Assembly (NCBI RefSeq): GCF_002179555.1
Contig: NZ_NHOU01000009.1
Span: forward strand, 1 to 64,000
Reading direction: 5' to 3'
From: Salinicola salarius
GTDB taxonomy: Bacteria > Pseudomonadota > Gammaproteobacteria > Pseudomonadales > Halomonadaceae
Length of the DNA stretch: 64,000 bases
Under the pieces are notes generated by a model. The model was not told the origin of the DNA and made no database searches. It was given only the letters and a program-made list of their open reading frames with translations. A program made the translations under genes and the position numbers. Below are positions 35,390 through 44,832 of this stretch, piece by piece (the first letter of the stretch is position 1; every line of letters begins with the position of its first letter).

Positions 35390-37774
35390 ATGTCCAAGAC
35401 TCAAACCGCAATCATTGCGTTGATCGCCGATGAGCTCGGCGTTCGCTCCAATCAGGTCAATGCCGCCGTCGAACTGCTGGATGGCGGTGCCACTGTCCCG
35501 TTCATCTCCCGTTACCGCAAGGAGGTCACCGGCGGTCTCGACGATGGCCAGCTGCGCGCACTCGAAGAGCGCTTGCGCTATCTGCGCGAAATGGAAGAGC
35601 GTCGCGAGGCGATCCTGCAGGCGATCGACGAGCAGGGGCAGATGACCGATGCGCTGCGCGCCGAGCTCGAGGCAGCCACCACCAAGCAGCGGCTGGAAGA
35701 TCTCTATCTGCCCTATCGCAAGAAGCGTCGGACCAAGGCGCAGATCGCCCGGGAGGCGGGGCTGGAACCGCTGGCGGACCGGCTGCTGGCCGATCCCGGC
35801 CTCGATCCGGACGGTGAAGCGGCGGCGTTCATCGATAGTGCCACCGGCGAGAGCCATGGCATCGAGGATGCCAGGAGCGCGCTGGACGGGGCCAAGCAGA
35901 TCCTGATGGAGCGCTTCAGCGAAGAGGCCGAACTGGTCGGCCGGCTGCGCGAGCGATTGTGGGAAGAGGGGCAGCTTCGCGCCCGGGTGGTCAAGGGCAA
36001 GGAGACGGAAGGCGCCAAGTTCTCCGACTACTTCGAGCATGACGAAAACCTCGCCAGGACACCGTCGCATCGGGCGCTGGCGATGTTCCGCGGACGCAAG
36101 GAGGGCGTGCTGTCGCTCTCGCTGACGATGGCGGGAGAAGACGAGGCGCCGATTCATCCCGCCGAAGTGGCGATCGCGCGCCACGTCGGCATCGATCTCG
36201 GCGCCGAGCAGCCCGCTTCGCGCTGGTTGAAGGAGGTGGTTCGCTGGAGCTGGCGAGTCAAGCTCTACACCCACCTCGAAACCGAATTGATGGGACGGCT
36301 GCGGGAGCGGGCCGAGCAGGAGGCGATCGATGTATTCGCCGCCAACCTCAAGGACCTGCTGCTGGCGGCGCCGGCCGGACCGCGCACCACGCTGGGGCTC
36401 GATCCCGGTCAGCGCACCGGGTGCAAGGTCGCGGTGGTCGATGCCACCGGCCGCTTCCTCGAGCAGGCGGTCATCTACCCGCATGCGCCGCAGAAGCGCT
36501 GGGACGAGGCGCTGGCGACGCTGGCCGATCTGGTCGAGCGCCACGAGGTGTCGCTGGTCGCGATCGGCAACGGCACGGCCAGCCGGGAGACCGACAAGCT
36601 CGCCGCCGAGCTGGTCAAGCGCGTGGCGCCGCGCCAGGTTGCCAAGGTCATGGTCAGCGAGGCCGGCGCCTCGGTCTATTCCGCGTCGGAGCTGGCGGCA
36701 CGGGAGTTCCCCGATCTCGATGTCTCGATTCGTGGCGCGGTCTCGATTGCCCGGCGCCTGCAGGATCCGCAGGCCGAGCTGGTCAAGATCGATCCCAAGT
36801 CGATCGGCGTCGGCCAGTATCAGCACGATGTTTCCCAGGTCAATCTGTCCCGCAGTCTCGAGGCGGTGATCGAAGATTGCGTCAATGCCGTGGGCGTGGA
36901 TCTCAACACCGCCTCCGGCGCGCTGCTTTCGCGGGTTTCGGGGCTGAGCAAGATGCTCGCCGACAACATCGTCGCGCGGCGCGACCGGGAAGGGCCGTTT
37001 CGTACCCGCCAGGAGCTGCTGAGCGTCGACCGGCTGGGGCCCAAGACCTTCGAGCAGTGCGCCGGGTTCCTGCGCATCATGGGCGGTGACAATCCGCTCG
37101 ACGCCAGTGCCGTGCACCCGGAAGCCTATCCGCTGGTGGCGCGCATCGCCGAGCGCAACGGTCGCGAGCTGGGCGGCCTGATCGGCGACAGTCGCTATCT
37201 CAAGTCGCTCAAGCCCTCGGACTATCTACAAGATGCACTAGCAGTCGATGACGCGTTCGGGGTGCCGACGGTGATCGATATCCTGGCGGAACTCGACAAG
37301 CCAGGCCGCGACCCGCGTCCCGAATTCAAGGCGGCGACGTTCCGCGAAGGGGTCGAGAAGATCAGCGATCTCGAACCCGACATGCTGCTGGAAGGGGTCG
37401 TCACCAACGTGACTCACTTCGGGGCGTTCGTCGATATCGGCGTGCATCAGGATGGATTGGTGCACATTTCCGCGCTGGCCGACAAGTTCGTCGACGATCC
37501 GCGCCAGGTGGTGAAGGCCGGCGACATCGTCAAGGTCAAGGTGATGGAGGTCGACGTGGCGCGCCAGCGCATCGGCTTGACGATGCGACTCGGTGACACG
37601 GCCAGCGAGAAGACGTCTCCGGGAGAGCGTCGCGCCGGTGGCGGCAAGTCTCGCCGTGGTGACGCAGGGCGAGGGCGGCAGTCTCGTCAGGGCGGCGGCG
37701 ATCGTCAATCCGCGCAGCCCGGCGGTGCGATGGCGGAGGCGCTGCTCAAGGCGCAGCAGCGCGGCTCGCGCTGA
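35390..37774 (+). CDS. tex: Tex family RNA-binding transcription accessory protein
   Basis: This 794-residue protein matches E. coli YhgF almost throughout: TVPFISRYRKEVTGGLDD at the N-terminus, the YqgF-like nuclease fold (LGLDPGQRTGCKVAVVD), helix-hairpin-helix motifs (ALLSRVSGLSKMLADNIV) and a C-terminal S1 domain (about residues 662-732, GVVTNVTHFGAFVDIGVHQDG). Tex binds RNA and affects transcription and toxin gene expression in several pathogens; its exact role is not settled. ATG 35390 is preferred to ATG 35381 and GTG 35378. The C-terminal tail is Gly/Arg/Gln-rich. Confidence 0.94.
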   Translation: MSKTQTAIIALIADELGVRSNQVNAAVELLDGGATVPFISRYRKEVTGGLDDGQLRALEERLRYLREMEERREAILQAIDEQGQMTDALRAELEAATTKQRLEDLYLPYRKKRRTKAQIAREAGLEPLADRLLADPGLDPDGEAAAFIDSATGESHGIEDARSALDGAKQILMERFSEEAELVGRLRERLWEEGQLRARVVKGKETEGAKFSDYFEHDENLARTPSHRALAMFRGRKEGVLSLSLTMAGEDEAPIHPAEVAIARHVGIDLGAEQPASRWLKEVVRWSWRVKLYTHLETELMGRLRERAEQEAIDVFAANLKDLLLAAPAGPRTTLGLDPGQRTGCKVAVVDATGRFLEQAVIYPHAPQKRWDEALATLADLVERHEVSLVAIGNGTASRETDKLAAELVKRVAPRQVAKVMVSEAGASVYSASELAAREFPDLDVSIRGAVSIARRLQDPQAELVKIDPKSIGVGQYQHDVSQVNLSRSLEAVIEDCVNAVGVDLNTASGALLSRVSGLSKMLADNIVARRDREGPFRTRQELLSVDRLGPKTFEQCAGFLRIMGGDNPLDASAVHPEAYPLVARIAERNGRELGGLIGDSRYLKSLKPSDYLQDALAVDDAFGVPTVIDILAELDKPGRDPRPEFKAATFREGVEKISDLEPDMLLEGVVTNVTHFGAFVDIGVHQDGLVHISALADKFVDDPRQVVKAGDIVKVKVMEVDVARQRIGLTMRLGDTASEKTSPGERRAGGGKSRRGDAGRGRQSRQGGGDRQSAQPGGAMAEALLKAQQRGSR

Positions 37775-37816
37775 AACGGCAGCAGACTCTGGCGATCCGG
37801 TAAAAAGTCGTTAGCC

Positions 37817-37844
37817 TTGAAAGCGCTATCGCCGGCTCCATAAT
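37817..37844 (+). promoter_or_regulatory. Sigma-70 promoter of gshA
   Basis: TTGAAA (37817-37822) and CATAAT (37839-37844) with a 16-base spacer lie 107 bases upstream of the gshA start. This is the best-matching sigma-70 promoter I noticed in the window. Confidence 0.6.
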
Positions 37845-37951
37845 GAGGTTTTGCTCGAGGCGGACCGAAACGGGAGCGATCTCCTTTCGGCATCGTCAAC
37901 GCACGGACAAACGGGGGAGCGGCGCTCCTCCAACGAGATAAGGTGTTGAGC

Positions 37952-39556
37952 GTGTCTGATCAACTCGCCACGAACGTCGGCCACTTGATGGCGCCGGCCC
38001 AGAAGGGATTGCTTGGTCGTCTACGGCGGGGCATCGAAAAGGAAGGTCTGCGAGTCGACGCGGAGGGTTCCATCGTCCAGACCGCTCATCCGCACGGGCT
38101 CGGCTCCAAGCTGACCCATCCGCATATCACGACCGATTATTCTGAGGCTCTGCTCGAGTACATCACTCCGGTCTATTGCCGTCCCGCCGATGCGCTCTCG
38201 TTTCTGGGCGACCTGGTGCGTTTCACCTATCGCCAGTTCGACGGCGAGTGGATCTGGCCGGCCAGCATGCCGGCGCGACTCCAGGGTAACGACAGCATTC
38301 CGATCGCCGACTACGGCACTTCCAACGTCGGCACGATGAAGCATGTGTACCGCAAGGGGCTGGACGCGCGCTACGGCCGCATCATGCAGTCGATCGCCGG
38401 TATCCACTACAACGTGTCGCTGCCGGACGATATCTGGCCGCTGCTGCAGAAACTGGAAGGCCGCCAGGACGAGTCGCTGCAGGGCTACCGTTCGACCCGC
38501 TACTTCGATCTGATCCGCAACTTCCGGCGCAACAGCTGGCTGTTGCTCTATCTGTTCGGCGCCTCGCCGGCGCTGGACCGGAGCTTCCTGGGCGAGGGCG
38601 GCGACGATCGCAGCGACAAGCTCCAGCCGCTGGGCGAGAGAACGCTCTACGCACCCTACGCGACCAGCCTGCGCATGTCGGATCTCGGCTACCAGAACAA
38701 GGTGCAGGAGCAGTTGAAGATCTGTTTCAACTCGCTTTCCAACTACGTGGGCACGCTGCGCCACGCCATCTCCGCCGAATGGCCGGACTACCGCCGGATC
38801 GGCGTGGAGGTCGACGGTGACTGGCGCCAGCTGAACGCCAACATCCTGCAGATCGAAAACGAGTACTACAGCGACATTCGCCCCAAGCGCGTGGCACGGC
38901 ACGACGAGACGCCGACCCAGGCCCTGGAAGCGCGTGGCGTCGAGTATATCGAGGTACGCTGCCTCGACCTGAACCCGTTTCTGCCGCTGGGGATCGACGA
39001 GCCGCAGATGCGCTTTCTGGATACCTTCCTGCTCTGGTGCCTGCTTTCCGAGAGCCCCTGGATTCCGGACGAGGAGTGCGACCGCCTGGACGACAATCGT
39101 CGTCTGGTGGTCGAGCGGGGGCGCGATCCGAACCTGGAACTGCAGATCGGCGATCGTCGCGTGCCGCTGCGCACCCGCGGGCACGAGATCATCGATGGCA
39201 TGCGCAGGGTCGCCGAGCTGCTGGACGCCATCGAGGGAGATGATCTCCATGTCGCCGCGATCAATGCCATCGCTTTGCGTCTGGACGATCCGGAACTGAC
39301 GCCCTCGGCACAGATGCTGCGCGCCATGCAGGCACACGGGGGCGAGTGGGCGGATCTGATTGCCGATCTCGCCAAGGCGCAAGCGGAGCAGTGGCGTTCG
39401 ACGCCGATGGATGAATCCCGCGCCGAGCTGTTTTCCCAACTGGTCGAAACCTCGCATCAGCAGCAGCACGATATCGAGGCCGAGGATCAGGTTTCCTTCG
39501 CGCAGTTCATCGCCGATTATTTCCAGCGGGCGAGGGAACCCCGTTCGGCAGCGTGA
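37952..39556 (+). CDS. gshA: Glutamate-cysteine ligase
   Basis: GshA makes gamma-glutamylcysteine, the first and limiting step of glutathione synthesis. The 534-residue protein follows the E. coli type: RGIEKEGLRVDAEG, HITTDYSEALLEYITP, WPASMP, YGTSNVGTMKHVYRKGL and GIHYNVSLP. The chain starts with GTG, either at 37952 or at 37943 (three codons longer). It is a single gene with its own promoter. A long halophile-type C-terminus rich in Glu and Gln follows the catalytic core. Assignment is secure. Confidence 0.94.
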   Translation: MSDQLATNVGHLMAPAQKGLLGRLRRGIEKEGLRVDAEGSIVQTAHPHGLGSKLTHPHITTDYSEALLEYITPVYCRPADALSFLGDLVRFTYRQFDGEWIWPASMPARLQGNDSIPIADYGTSNVGTMKHVYRKGLDARYGRIMQSIAGIHYNVSLPDDIWPLLQKLEGRQDESLQGYRSTRYFDLIRNFRRNSWLLLYLFGASPALDRSFLGEGGDDRSDKLQPLGERTLYAPYATSLRMSDLGYQNKVQEQLKICFNSLSNYVGTLRHAISAEWPDYRRIGVEVDGDWRQLNANILQIENEYYSDIRPKRVARHDETPTQALEARGVEYIEVRCLDLNPFLPLGIDEPQMRFLDTFLLWCLLSESPWIPDEECDRLDDNRRLVVERGRDPNLELQIGDRRVPLRTRGHEIIDGMRRVAELLDAIEGDDLHVAAINAIALRLDDPELTPSAQMLRAMQAHGGEWADLIADLAKAQAEQWRSTPMDESRAELFSQLVETSHQQQHDIEAEDQVSFAQFIADYFQRAREPRSAA

Positions 39557-39674
39557 GTCAGTGAACCCGTAAATCGCGAATTCATGACGTTCGACGAAGG
39601 TCCTCGAAACCGGCTGTCGTCGAGGTTGGAAAACCGCCGGTGCGATTGCGTTCCGGCATGCAGTGGGAAGGAAC

Positions 39675-40229
39675 ATGCAAATCAAGCGTTGGATAGCGCA
39701 GGCAAGCGTTCGTCAGTGGTGCGTGCTGGGCCTGTTGATGTGCTGCTTCATGATGGCCGTTGCCCTTTACCTGCAGTATGGCGTCGGTCTCGAACCCTGC
39801 CCGCTGTGCATCTTTCAGCGCGTCGCCGTGATATCCGCGGGTATCGTCTTCCTGATCGGTGCGATCCATAATCCCGGACGACGCGGTGGCTTCGTCTATG
39901 CCGGGCTCTCTCTGCTCGCCGTGCTTGGCGGAATTGGTGTGGCAGGGCGGCATGTCTGGCTGCAGACCCTGCCGCCGGACAGCGTGCCCAGTTGCGGGCC
40001 TGGCCTGGATTACATGATGGACATGTTGCCGCTGTGGGACGTCATGTCCCGGGTGCTGCATGGTTCCGGCGAGTGCGCGGCGGTCGAGGGGGCCCTGTGG
40101 GGCGTGACGTTGCCGCAGTGGACATTGGCCGGATTCGTCGTCCTGGGCATCATTCCGGTGATGATGATCGTATCTCGAGTGCGCTACAGTGGTAAGACGG
40201 TTCGCGAGCCGGCGGGGCAGGCGTCCTGA
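39675..40229 (+). CDS. dsbB: Disulfide bond formation protein B
   Basis: DsbB reoxidises periplasmic DsbA and passes electrons to quinones. The 184-residue inner-membrane protein has four helices and both cysteine pairs: C42 and C45 (CPLC) in the first periplasmic loop, and C107 and C134 in the second. The start at 39675 has an AAGGAA site. It lies between gshA and rsd, an order I associate with no known operon, and has a 118-base gap upstream. Confidence 0.94.
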   Translation: MQIKRWIAQASVRQWCVLGLLMCCFMMAVALYLQYGVGLEPCPLCIFQRVAVISAGIVFLIGAIHNPGRRGGFVYAGLSLLAVLGGIGVAGRHVWLQTLPPDSVPSCGPGLDYMMDMLPLWDVMSRVLHGSGECAAVEGALWGVTLPQWTLAGFVVLGIIPVMMIVSRVRYSGKTVREPAGQAS

Positions 40230-40295
40230 AGCAGGATGCCATGTCTCCTGGAAAACACGCGATGAGGGAGAGAGGCGACGAGGGAGAGGCTGATC

Positions 40296-40808
40296 ATGCT
40301 GGAAGATTGCAAAACCGCTCAGGAGCGCTGGGGTGGCGTTCATGCCTTGATCGATCGATGGCTGGAACAGCGCTATGACATGCTCGTGACGCTGGTCGAC
40401 CTGCGTGAATTCTGCGATGCCGATCTCTCGGCGGTGTCCAAGACGCGCATCGATACCTTCAGTGAAGCCTTGATGGATTACATCAGCGCCGGGCATTTCG
40501 AGATCTACCCGCAATTGCGAGAAGAGGCTAAAGCCTTCGAGGATCGCGAGGCGCTGGCGGTGGCCGACAAGCTGCTGGCGCGGGTCGATGCCTCGACGCA
40601 GCTGGTACTCGATTTCGATAATGAATACGCCACGCCGTCGCGCTGTCAGCGCTACACCGACCGTCTCCCCGGCTGGCTGGAGAAGCTCGGCGGAAGCATG
40701 ACGGAGCGATTCGATCTTGAGGATCAGCTGATCAGCCGCCTGCATGCGGCGCACACGCCTGTCGACGTAGCCAAGGCGTCGGATGCCCAATCCGTACGGA
40801 CGGATTGA
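40296..40808 (+). CDS. rsd: Regulator of sigma D (Rsd/AlgQ family)
   Basis: A 170-residue all-helical anti-sigma-70 factor that sequesters the housekeeping sigma in stationary phase; the Pseudomonas relative AlgQ also affects alginate and siderophore genes. The sequence begins MLEDCKTAQERWGGVHALID and contains DYISAGHFEIYPQLREEAKAF and ERFDLEDQLISRLHAAH, as in AlgQ. A GGGAGAGG site precedes the ATG. In pseudomonads the gene lies near dsbH/dsbB, as it does here. Confidence 0.93.
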   Translation: MLEDCKTAQERWGGVHALIDRWLEQRYDMLVTLVDLREFCDADLSAVSKTRIDTFSEALMDYISAGHFEIYPQLREEAKAFEDREALAVADKLLARVDASTQLVLDFDNEYATPSRCQRYTDRLPGWLEKLGGSMTERFDLEDQLISRLHAAHTPVDVAKASDAQSVRTD

Positions 40809-40842
40809 CCTCCGCCCCAAGTCGATCGTCTTGCCGCTATCG

Positions 40843-40878
40843 AACAGTAAGCCCCGGTCTAACAGTAAGCCCCGGCCT
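40843..40878. repeat. 18-bp direct repeat after rsd (2 copies)
   Basis: AACAGTAAGCCCCGGTCT and AACAGTAAGCCCCGGCCT are adjacent and differ at one base. The second copy forms the left arm of the following terminator, so the duplication has copied part of the terminator stem. Confidence 0.93.
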
Positions 40879-40897
40879 TGGTCGGGGCTTCTCGGTT
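40867..40897. terminator. Terminator between convergent rsd and the HAD-IB gene
   Basis: AAGCCCCGGCC pairs with GGTCGGGGCTT around a TT loop, followed by CTCGGTTT. It can function on both strands between the convergent genes. Confidence 0.75.
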
Positions 40898-40973
40898 TAC
40901 GCCTTGCCTATAACTTGTCTGCATCATGTCTAGGCCTTTCCGCCGAACCACCGGCTCAGGATGGCGCCGATGG

Positions 40974-41630
40974 CTATCTCAGCGAAAGCACGCGCCAGTT
41001 TCGCTCGTTGGCCAGCGCTCTGAGCGCGTCGTCCGGGTCGACCGCCACGGGCGTGGCCACTTCCTCGAGCAGGTAGCGATCGTTGATCGAATCGCTGTAG
41101 AACCAGGCGTCGTCCAGCGTCAGGGCGGGTTGATCTTCCAGCCATTGCCGGATCCGCGTGACCTTGCCTTCGCGGTAGCTGGGAACCCCTTCGACGCGAC
41201 CGGTATAGCGCCCGTTCTCGCGCTCTGGCTCGATGGCGATGAGATCGTCGACCCCCAGACGCTGGGCGATAGGGCCCGTGATGAAGCGGTTGGTGGCGGT
41301 GACGATCAGCAGAAAATCCCCGCGCTGACGATGCCAGGCCAGCAGCTCTTCGCCCTGGGGCAGGATGTGGGGTTCGATCTTGCAGGCCATGAACTGTTGA
41401 TGCCAGGCGTTGAGTTGCTCTTCGCTATGCTCGCTCAACGGTTTCAGCGCCATCGACAGATACGCCATGATGTCCAGCTGGCCGGCTTGATAGTCCCGCA
41501 GGTATTGATCGTTGGCGCGACGATAGGCGTCGCCATCCACGGCGCCTTGCTCCACCAGAAATTCGCCCCAGGCATGGTCGCTGTCACAGCTCAGCAGGGT
41601 GTTGTCGAGATCGAAGATGGCCAGGCTCAA
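40974..41630 (-). CDS. HAD-IB family phosphatase
   Basis: A 218-residue HAD hydrolase of the SerB/CicA type. Motif I is IFDLDNTLLSCDSDHAW, motif II is IVTATNRFI, and motif IV is FYSDSINDRYLL. The cap is the short helical type IB. Family members act on phosphoserine, histidinol phosphate or phosphatidylglycerophosphate-like substrates, so the exact substrate is open. The start codon is TTG (41628-41630) with a GGGAG site seven bases upstream; no ATG is available in frame. It is divergent from rppH. Confidence 0.88.
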   Translation of the reverse strand: MSLAIFDLDNTLLSCDSDHAWGEFLVEQGAVDGDAYRRANDQYLRDYQAGQLDIMAYLSMALKPLSEHSEEQLNAWHQQFMACKIEPHILPQGEELLAWHRQRGDFLLIVTATNRFITGPIAQRLGVDDLIAIEPERENGRYTGRVEGVPSYREGKVTRIRQWLEDQPALTLDDAWFYSDSINDRYLLEEVATPVAVDPDDALRALANERNWRVLSLR

Positions 41631-41923
41631 GGTTGGCTCCCGTTTGCGTACCGCATGTTTTGTGGATCAAGTTGTCGATCAGGAATCTTGTCGCTCGGAG
41701 GCATGAGCCCGAGCGCTCGGCAGTATCGCAAACTCCCGCGGATTTGCCCACGCCGGTCGCGCTCGGCTGTCGGCACCGGTCGATCAAGTCTTCGTCACCA
41801 ACGGTGACAGGATAAGAATCCTTCTTTTCAAGGTTTTATGGCGGGTTGGCTTAAGGCGTATTGATGCCCTTTCTCGCTTTGTGGAAGAATGATGTCAACG
41901 ACGATTGAGCTAAGGTGAACGCT

Positions 41924-42424
41924 GTGATAGACGCCGATGGCTTTCGGCCGAACGTTGGTATCATCATTGCCAACTGTGACGGCCAGCTGCTTTGGGCGCG
42001 TCGGGCGGGTCAGGAAGCGTGGCAATTTCCGCAGGGAGGTATCAAGGCTTGCGAAACACCGCATCAGGCACTCTTCCGGGAGCTCGAGGAGGAGATCGGG
42101 TTGACCTCGAGGGATGTGGATGTGGTGGCTTGTACGCGAGGATGGCTGCGTTACCGTCTCCCCCGACGCATGGTCCGAACGCACTCGAAACCAATCTGTA
42201 TTGGCCAGAAACAGAAGTGGTTTTTACTGAAAATTCGCTGTCACGACAGTCGGGTTTGTGTCGATAGCACGCCCAAACCGGAATTCGATGGCTGGCGATG
42301 GGTAAGTTACTGGTATCCTCTGGGCCAGGTCGTCTCGTTCAAGCGCGAGGTTTACCGGCGCGCGCTACGGGAGCTGGCGCCTGAGTTTCATCGACTGTCA
42401 CTGGAGGAAATGGCCAGGCTTTAG
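41924..42424 (+). CDS. rppH: RNA pyrophosphohydrolase RppH
   Basis: RppH removes pyrophosphate from mRNA 5' ends and so starts decay by RNase E. The 166-residue protein has the canonical start [21 protein letters not shown] and a full Nudix box [20 protein letters not shown] then IGL. The GTG at 41924 matches the family start; a GTG three codons upstream is also possible. It is followed by ptsP, as in E. coli. The coding sequence is less GC-biased than its neighbours (for example the segment around 42120-42260), but homology is normal. Confidence 0.94.
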   Translation: MIDADGFRPNVGIIIANCDGQLLWARRAGQEAWQFPQGGIKACETPHQALFRELEEEIGLTSRDVDVVACTRGWLRYRLPRRMVRTHSKPICIGQKQKWFLLKIRCHDSRVCVDSTPKPEFDGWRWVSYWYPLGQVVSFKREVYRRALRELAPEFHRLSLEEMARL

Positions 42425-42570
42425 GGCAAGGCCGCCAACAGATCCATGGGTGCCCGGCGTGCCCCTGATACGGCTTTCGAGGCGCCTGCTTTCGAAGCTC
42501 TTATCAGGGGGCCGGCAATGCCCGTCCCGATGCCACGACGAGGAACACCTCGCCCACAAGAAAAAGGCTC

Positions 42571-44832
42571 ATGCTCGATACCCTTCGCCGCATCGTTCAG
42601 GAAGTCAACGGCGCCCGTAGCCTGGATGCCGCGCTGGCCACCATGGTGCGCCGCATCCGCAAGGCGATGCGCACCGATGTCTGTTCCATCTATCTGTTCG
42701 ACCGCGAGCGCGATCGTCTGGTGCTGATGGACACCATCGGTTTGCGAACCCAGGCCGTGGGTATCGTGACGTTGCGTCTGGGCGAAGGCCTTGTCGGCCT
42801 GGTCGGTCAGCGGGAGGAGCCGCTGAATCTCGAGGATGCGCCGGGTCATCCGCAGTTTCGTTATTTTGCCGAGACCGGGGAGGAGCGCTTTTCGAGCTTC
42901 CTCGGCGTGCCCATCATCCACCAGCGCCGAATGCTGGGGGTGCTGGTGGTTCAGCAGCAGGAAAAACGCCGCTTCGACGAAGGTGACGAGGCCTTTCTGG
43001 TCACTATGGCGGCGCAGCTGGCCGGTGTGCTGGCCCACGCGCTGGTGTCGGGCACGCTCAACCGCCCCACGGAGCCTGACGGGCAGGCGATGTTTTCCGG
43101 CGTGGCGGCATCGCCGGGGATGGCGATCGGCGAGATCGTGGTGATCGCGCCGCCGGCGGACCTGGACAGCGTTCCCGATCTGATACCCACCGATCCGGAT
43201 GCCGAGGTGGTGCGCCTGCATGCGGCGCTCGCCCACGTTCGCGAGGATATTCGCAAGGCGGGCGCGCGTCTTGCCAGCCGTATCTCCACCCAGGAACTGG
43301 CGCTTTTCGATGTCTACCAGCAGATGCTGGGCGATGCCGCGCTGGGCAACGAGGTCGAAAAGCGGATTCGCGAAGGGCAGTGGGCACCGGGGGCGCTTGC
43401 CGATGTGGTGCGCCGCCATACCCAATACCTGGAGCGCGTCGACGACGGCTATCTCCGCGAGCGCGCAACGGATATTCGCGATCTGGGCCGCCGAGTGCTG
43501 GCGCACCTCCAGGAAGGCAACGAGATGACGCCTTCTACGTACCCGGACAATACCATCCTGGTGGGTGACGAGATCAGTGCGGCAACGCTGGGCGAACTGC
43601 CCAGGGGGCGTCTGGCCGCGCTGGTGTCGATCCGGGGTTCCAGCAACTCGCATGTCGCGATCCTGGCGCGGGCCATGGGTATCCCGACGGTGCTGGGCAT
43701 GGTCGATCTGCCGTTGCCTCGGATCAACGGGGCCAAGGCGATTCTCGACGGCCACCGGGGGCGCTTGTTCGTGCGCCCCGAGCCTCAGCTGGCCAAGCGC
43801 TACGAGCGCTTGATCAAGGAGGAACGGGCGCTGGCGGAAGTGCTGGAGCACGAACAGCATCTGCCCAGCGAAACCTCCGATGGTCACCGGATGCCGCTGA
43901 TGGTCAATACCGGGTTGGCGGTCGATATGGTGGCGCAGCTCAAGCCGCGTGTCAGCGGTGTCGGCCTCTATCGCACGGAAGTGCCGTTCATGATGAACGA
44001 GCGCTTCCCCAGCGAGCAGGAGCAGACGCGGCTCTATCACGAGCAGCTTTCCAGCTTCGCGCCCCTGCCGGTGGTGATGCGTACGCTCGACATCGGCGGT
44101 GACAAGGATCTGCCTTACTTCCCCATCAACGAAGCCAACCCGTTCCTCGGCTGGCGGGGGATTCGCGTTACCCTCGATCATCCCGAAGTGCTGATGGTCC
44201 AGATGCGGGCCATGCTGATGGCCTCCCGCGAGCTGGACAACCTGCGTATCCTGTTGCCGATGATCACCAGCGTGGACGAGGTCGATACCGCGCTGCGCCT
44301 GCTGGCGCGTGCCCGGCAGGAGCTCGCCGAGGACGGCATCGAGGTGGCATCGCCCAAGGTGGGCGTGATGATCGAGGTGCCGGCGACGCTCTACCAGCTT
44401 TCGGCGCTGGCGGAGCGCGTCGACTTCTTCTCGGTGGGAAGCAACGACCTGACCCAGTACCTGCTGGCGGTCGATCGCAACAATGCGCGTGTCGCCAGTC
44501 TCTACGACGCCTGTCATCCGGCGGTGCTCAACGCGTTGGCACGGCTCGCGGAGGAGAGCCAGCGGCTCGGGGTTCCGGCTTCGGTCTGCGGCGAGCTGGC
44601 GGGCGATCCCTCCGGCGCGCTGCTGCTGATGGGCATGGGCTTCGATGCGCTGTCGATGAACGCGCCCAGCCTGCCCCGAGTGCGGGCGGCGATTCGCCGC
44701 GTCAGTATCGGGGATGCCCGATCGCTGGTGGCGGAGACGCTCTCCCTGCCCACCACGGCGGTGGTCAGAGCGCACCTGCGCCAGCGGATGACGGACTGGC
44801 AGATAGGGCACCTGCTGCCGCCTCAGGATTGA
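42571..44832 (+). CDS. ptsP: Phosphoenolpyruvate-protein phosphotransferase PtsP (enzyme I-Ntr)
   Basis: PtsP starts the nitrogen PTS phosphorelay (PtsP to NPr to EIIA-Ntr), which regulates potassium and nitrogen responses. The 753-residue protein has an N-terminal GAF domain (about residues 1-160), then the enzyme I region with the phosphorylated H361 in SNSHVAILARAMGIP, and the PEP-binding barrel with TLDIGGDKDLPYF, LPMITSVDEVDTAL and the C-terminal active cysteine in ASVCGELAG. It lies 146 bases after rppH, the same order as in E. coli. It converges with, and overlaps by ten bases, the NRDE gene. Confidence 0.95.
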   Translation: MLDTLRRIVQEVNGARSLDAALATMVRRIRKAMRTDVCSIYLFDRERDRLVLMDTIGLRTQAVGIVTLRLGEGLVGLVGQREEPLNLEDAPGHPQFRYFAETGEERFSSFLGVPIIHQRRMLGVLVVQQQEKRRFDEGDEAFLVTMAAQLAGVLAHALVSGTLNRPTEPDGQAMFSGVAASPGMAIGEIVVIAPPADLDSVPDLIPTDPDAEVVRLHAALAHVREDIRKAGARLASRISTQELALFDVYQQMLGDAALGNEVEKRIREGQWAPGALADVVRRHTQYLERVDDGYLRERATDIRDLGRRVLAHLQEGNEMTPSTYPDNTILVGDEISAATLGELPRGRLAALVSIRGSSNSHVAILARAMGIPTVLGMVDLPLPRINGAKAILDGHRGRLFVRPEPQLAKRYERLIKEERALAEVLEHEQHLPSETSDGHRMPLMVNTGLAVDMVAQLKPRVSGVGLYRTEVPFMMNERFPSEQEQTRLYHEQLSSFAPLPVVMRTLDIGGDKDLPYFPINEANPFLGWRGIRVTLDHPEVLMVQMRAMLMASRELDNLRILLPMITSVDEVDTALRLLARARQELAEDGIEVASPKVGVMIEVPATLYQLSALAERVDFFSVGSNDLTQYLLAVDRNNARVASLYDACHPAVLNALARLAEESQRLGVPASVCGELAGDPSGALLLMGMGFDALSMNAPSLPRVRAAIRRVSIGDARSLVAETLSLPTTAVVRAHLRQRMTDWQIGHLLPPQD

